Shown piece by piece: positions 60,410 to 64,000 of a stretch of 64,000 bases of DNA. Below the pieces are notes generated by a model. It was not told the DNA's origin, did no database searches, and saw only the letters and a program-made list of their open reading frames with translations. This DNA comes from Torreya grandis (Eukaryota; Streptophyta; Pinopsida; Cupressales; Taxaceae). The translations under genes were made by a program, and so were the position numbers. Numbering within the stretch: the first letter of the stretch is position 1; every line of letters starts with the position of its first letter. The stretch lies in contig JARHVA010001737.1 in NCBI GenBank assembly GCA_037957365.1, positions 2,229,001 to 2,293,000 of the forward strand, written 5' to 3'.

Positions 60410-61566
60410 TGTAATCATAAATGTTTCATTTCTATAAATCAATCCTAAATTAGAGAAGATAGAGCATACCTACAATTTTTATTGAGAATACATTTATTAA
60501 GTAGGATCATGTCTAATATGGGGATCCACTAGACACAATTAGGCAATCATTTATCATAATACACCATGCTAAGGAGGGTTCCAAAGCTTCCAATCTAACA
60601 TAATCACACAATAACCCTAAGGGGGTCTTAGGTTTTGATATTTCACTTTAACTAATAACAAGTAAAGTAAATCTAATCTAGTGCTCACCAAAGCTTGTGA
60701 CACAACATGAGGGGTTAGTAAATAATCAAAACATGTATCGGATAATCTCAATTAATCTATGTATGAGTAAGACCCTAATACATGTAATATGAAGAGTAAT
60801 ATTATTCAAAGCCAATACTTATGCTACTTTTGTCTACTAAAGAGGAGAAAAGTTAGAGAATGCTTACCTGAATGTGAACCCATCGAGACTCAATCTCTCC
60901 CTTGGCCAATGGGGCCTCACAAGAGGTTATGGTTTGTAAGGATCACTAAGAAAGGATAAAGCATCCAAGACTTATCCACAAGACTAAATTCTCCAACTAG
61001 AAATCCAAAGCTAAGACTCCTCAATTAAAATGGTGGAAGAGTAGATTATAAAGAAGCTTGAGTGAATAATAACTCTTGATTTAATATTGAAATAATGAAA
61101 AAATGATCTTGTATTGATAGGTAGATTTTACCCTTGACCCTTCTGAAAATCCTAGCCTACAAGGTCGACCCCATTAACCTAGCATAATTTTGGATAAATA
61201 TTCACTAGGTCCTAAGCTAGGTTAGCCAAAGGCTAACTAATTCCAAAGTGAAAATAACCCAAAATTGTATAAGGTTGACCCAATCGACCTAGCACAACCA
61301 ATTGACAAAAGGGACTTAGGTGAGGAAAAGAGGGATGGAAAGTGGAAAAGATTGGAGGAGTATACAAAGGAGAAGTAATAGCTTAGAGAATGGTTTTTAG
61401 GAGCTAGTTGAATTGGTAATAAGGGACAATAATCTTGTAAAGCACTAATGGTCTATTGACCCCTTTCTTGATGCACCCTTTAGGTCATGCACTCAGAGAG
61501 ATTGAGTCTCAATGGGTTCCTATAAGATGTAAAGTTTTTAGTATTTGAAAATATTATGTGTATATA
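60410..61566 (-). repeat. Element E 5' LTR
   Basis: 1157 bp, pairing with 48232-49412. Two TTGAC/TCGAC pairs at 61162-61182 and 61272-61292. Confidence 0.87.
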
Positions 61567-62240
61567 GACATCACTAAATTCTAGGCATTAGTGGGTCATT
61601 TTTCTCATTCTCAGAAGATCACTTTTAGTGCCCAAGACATGCCTCTTGTTGGCCCCCATCATAAATACCCATTACTCATAGAAGTCTCCATATCCAACCA
61701 TCACATTCTTTAGGTACTCATAGATGGAGGGTCTATATTAAACTTATGTAATTTGAATTTCTTAAAGAAATTTGGGTATTTTTAAGACTCTTTAGGTCCC
61801 ACATTAATCATGATAAAAACATATGGTGATAATGAACGATCATTTGCAGGCACCATCTACCTTACCATTATTGTAGGACCTATGGTACATCAAACTTTAC
61901 TTCATGTTGTGAAAGTGGATTTACCCTATAATATATTGTTGGGCTACCCATGGATTCATGAGATACAAGTAGTTCCATCCACCCTTCATCAATGTCAAAA
62001 ATTTCCACACTCAGGCATGGAAGTCATCATTCCTAGGGAAATCAAACATTTTTGTATTTGCCAAATGGGCCATTCCTCATTCTCCTACTACTATATTAGT
62101 ACTAAAAACTCCACTATAAACCCAAAAAATGCTAAATATATATGCCCTGATGACCTTGTGCCTAATTTTGATCCATTACCTAAATTCACTCATCTAAAAA
62201 TCACATCCATAGGATGCAGGGAATATGAATAAAAAACCTT
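61567..62240 (+). pseudogene. Element C aspartic protease
   Basis: ITFSAQDMPLVGPHHKYPLL (about 61610-61670) leads into VLIDGGSILNLCNLNFL (active-site triplet at 61723-61731, D-G-G where D-N/S-G is usual). YNILLGYPWIHEIQVVPS (61930-61983) and CQKFPHSGMEVIIPRE complete the fold as in Tat proteases. The ORF from 61810 is open for 140 codons. Confidence 0.85.
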
Positions 62241-63129
62241 TTATGTAGGTGACTTACCTCTTTCCCTATGAAGTTACAGGTCCTTAGATATGTGGGAGAC
62301 AAATTCTATTATCTATCAATTTAGAATTATGACCTTTTTTAGTGTAAAACCATTATTAGAAGAATCTATTGATGAATCTAATGAATCATGATCATTCTAG
62401 AAGATGAGACCCTCACATCTTATAGATAGAGATACTACCACATCCAAAAAATGTTACAAAATATACATTATAAATGAAAGGGACTAGGGAGACATGAGTA
62501 AGGTAGGATTTAAACCATCATAATTCAATAATGTCCATAATATATTGGCTTAGAGTAAAAAATTCTTGATGATGACTTAAACAATATCATTGTGGATACT
62601 GCTTCGATCCTTAAAGAGTCTCTTTTCGATGAAGACATCAAGACGAGTTCCATTTATAGTCTCTATGAGGAGCTTTCCACCACAAACCTTTTCCATGACA
62701 CTATTAACAAAACCCTCCACTAGCCCTCATTAATTGACTGGGATCAACATCAAGATCCATCCTTTGATATGTTTCAAAATGATGAAGCCATCTTATAATT
62801 TTTGGGAGCACATGATTTTATGCCTTTTGTTGATCATAAGAAAGGATTTTCTATTAATATCTTCTAATTAGCTTATTTTGAATAATAAATACCCCTTAAC
62901 CAAAGTGAAGAAGATTAATCTAAATAAGAAGAGCCACCCTAAAATCCATAAGAATTTCCACAAGTTTTGATTGAATTAGAATAATAAATTAAAATTGACA
63001 TAGAGCTCATATAAAATTTTGCTTTAGATATACTGGGTCAATCATTGCTTCCTTATCTCTAAGATCAGTCACCCTCTCTCACTGAGGAGGTGATCTAAGT
63101 TAACATTGAAATTGAAGTAAAATCTTAAA
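62241..63129 (+). pseudogene. Element C protease-RT linker
   Basis: Stop-rich acidic text. No additional RNase H motif was seen here, unlike element D. Confidence 0.45.
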
Positions 63130-64000
63130 ATAGTTAAACTAGGGGCAACTCTCACATCTGAGGAGTGTCAAATTATTACTAAGCTACTCAAAGAATTTAT
63201 ATATGTTTTTGCATGATGTTATTATAACATGATAGGAATTGATCCCTCTTTGGTTTAACATCAATTTTTTTGTTCATCCTAATGCTAAACCAATCAAGAA
63301 AAAATTTCAAAATATGCACCCTAAAGTATCCCTACTAGTTAAGGAGGAATTAGAAAATTCTTGGAAGCAAGCTTTATCCAACCCATTGATTATTCTGATT
63401 GGATATCCAACATTGTTCCTATGTCTAACCCACAAGGAGGGATTAATATTTTTATATAATTTTGAGACATAAATAAGGCATATCCTAAAGATGGCTTCCC
63501 TCTCTTAAACATTGACATGATTGTGGACTCAAAAACTAGGTATGAAATGTTATCCCTCATGGATAGATTTTTGGGATACAATCAAATCAAAATCAAACCT
63601 AAGGATCAACATAAAATAACCTTCATCACCCCATGGGAGAAATTTTGCCATCAAGTCATGCCCTTCAGTCTTAAGAATGTAGGTGATACTTATCAATGGG
63701 AAATGATAATTATTTTCCATGATATGATGCATGATATAGTTGAAGACTATGTGGATGATATTTTGGGGAAGTCTAGACTCAAATCAGAGCATCATGTAGT
63801 TTTGAGAAGAATATTTGAGTGGCTATGTGATTATAAGGTTAGATTAAATCCCAAAAAATGTGGATTTGGTGTCACCTCAGGAAAGTTATTAAGGTTTATT
63901 GTATCTTAGAGAGGTATAAAAGCGGACCCAACTAAAGTCAAAGCCATTATAGAAATGTATCCCCCTCACAATCTAAAACATATTTGGAGTCTTCAAGGTA
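63130..64000 (+). pseudogene. Element C reverse transcriptase, cut by window end
   Basis: LSLMDRFLGYNQIKIKPKD (first Asp), VMPFSLKNVGDTYQ and EDYVDDILGKSR (YVDD 63748-63759) in an open stretch 63517-63909; then VRLNPKKCGFGVTSGKLLRF. TAG at 63907 is followed by in-frame GIKADPTKVKAI. An upstream piece with palm-side text IRKFLEASFIQ is in another frame. Similar in sequence style to E RT. Confidence 0.88.

Larger units (their letters stand above)
48231..61566 (-). mobile_element. Element E: Tat-like Ty3/gypsy element, antisense within C
   Basis: LTRs 48232-49412 (3') and 60410-61566 (5') in minus orientation, 13.3 kb. Target duplication decayed: AATAT at 48226-48230 against GACAT at 61567-61571, supported by the restored host reading. 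Order on minus: gag, protease, RT, RNase H, additional RNase H, integrase, long 3' spacer. Frames repeatedly broken. Confidence 0.88.
25522..64000 (+). mobile_element. Element C: outer Ty3/gypsy (Tat-like) element, split by nested insertions and cut by window end
   Basis: Pieces of one plus-strand element: gag start (25640-26400), gag end (46765-47740), protease (61567-62232) and RT (63130 onward). Insertions D (26401-46764) and E (48231-61566) interrupt it. Joining its flanks across D gives PPHFKV plus PKF-stop-KYKG, a normal Ty3 gag core; across E it gives PIYIEN plus ITKF. LTRs of C are not in the window on the right and not identified on the left. It is older than its inserts. Confidence 0.8.

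Noticed and set aside
1..64000. A host protein-coding gene, tRNA or rRNA
   Set aside because: All coding-like text fits transposon or viral families; no tRNA cloverleaf or rRNA-like segment was recognised by eye. A tRNA scan would settle it.

Overview
This window looks like intergenic DNA from a large, repeat-rich plant nuclear genome. It is AT-rich and CpG-poor, carries degenerate plant-type telomere repeats (CCCTAAA/TTTAGGG), and is almost wholly made of decayed LTR retrotransposons plus one old pararetrovirus-like insertion. I found no host gene, tRNA, rRNA or CRISPR array. The species cannot be told from the sequence; a gymnosperm or other giant-genome plant would fit. Nearly every coding region is a pseudogene. 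Many keep one frame but carry TAG/TAA/TGA where related proteins have Trp, Gln or Arg, as expected from long decay of methylated cytosines.

Layout. (1) 1-7857, minus strand: two partial units of an endogenous pararetrovirus (caulimovirid-like). Each begins at a tRNA-Met-type primer site (near 7850 and 2410). One unit shows a 30K-type movement-protein core and a possible protease; the other shows a coiled coil, a coat/gag region and a decayed zinc knuckle. (2) 7858-9026 and 11714-12175: a degenerate telomere-like array split by a compact LTR element (element A, 9027-11708, TSD ATAAA) that encodes only gag, a protease remnant and an unusual Trp-Asn repeat tail. (3) 12176-18636: satellite-like DNA, a possible solo LTR, and diverged ~230-bp tandem repeats.

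(4) 18637-64000 is a nested set. The outer element C (Ty3/gypsy, plus strand) is the oldest. Its gag is at 25.6-26.4 kb and 46.8-47.7 kb, its protease at 61.6-62.2 kb and its RT at 63.1 kb to the window end. It is broken by D (26401-46764) and E (48231-61566), and a third element lies just upstream of its first recognised gag segment: B (18642-25521, a Ty3 chromovirus with a chromodomain, TSD AAACA). D is a Tat-like Ty3 element, TSD GGTAT/GGTAC. E is a second, antisense Tat-like element. D is itself interrupted by two short copia elements of one family: F (30536-34434, plus) and G (39126-43260, minus, perfect TSD CTTAG). Joining the flanks of D, E or G restores continuous host-element protein reading, which fixes these boundaries independently of the LTRs.

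Points of most interest: the WN-repeat protein of element A; the F/G family, which lacks most of pol and carries clusters of CGACGTCG palindromes; the 40-bp primer-site-containing extension built into both LTRs of G; dispersed TTGAC (W-box-like) pairs in the leader and LTRs of E; the additional RNase H of D placed before its RT; and the pararetrovirus end that stops at its primer site against telomere-like DNA.
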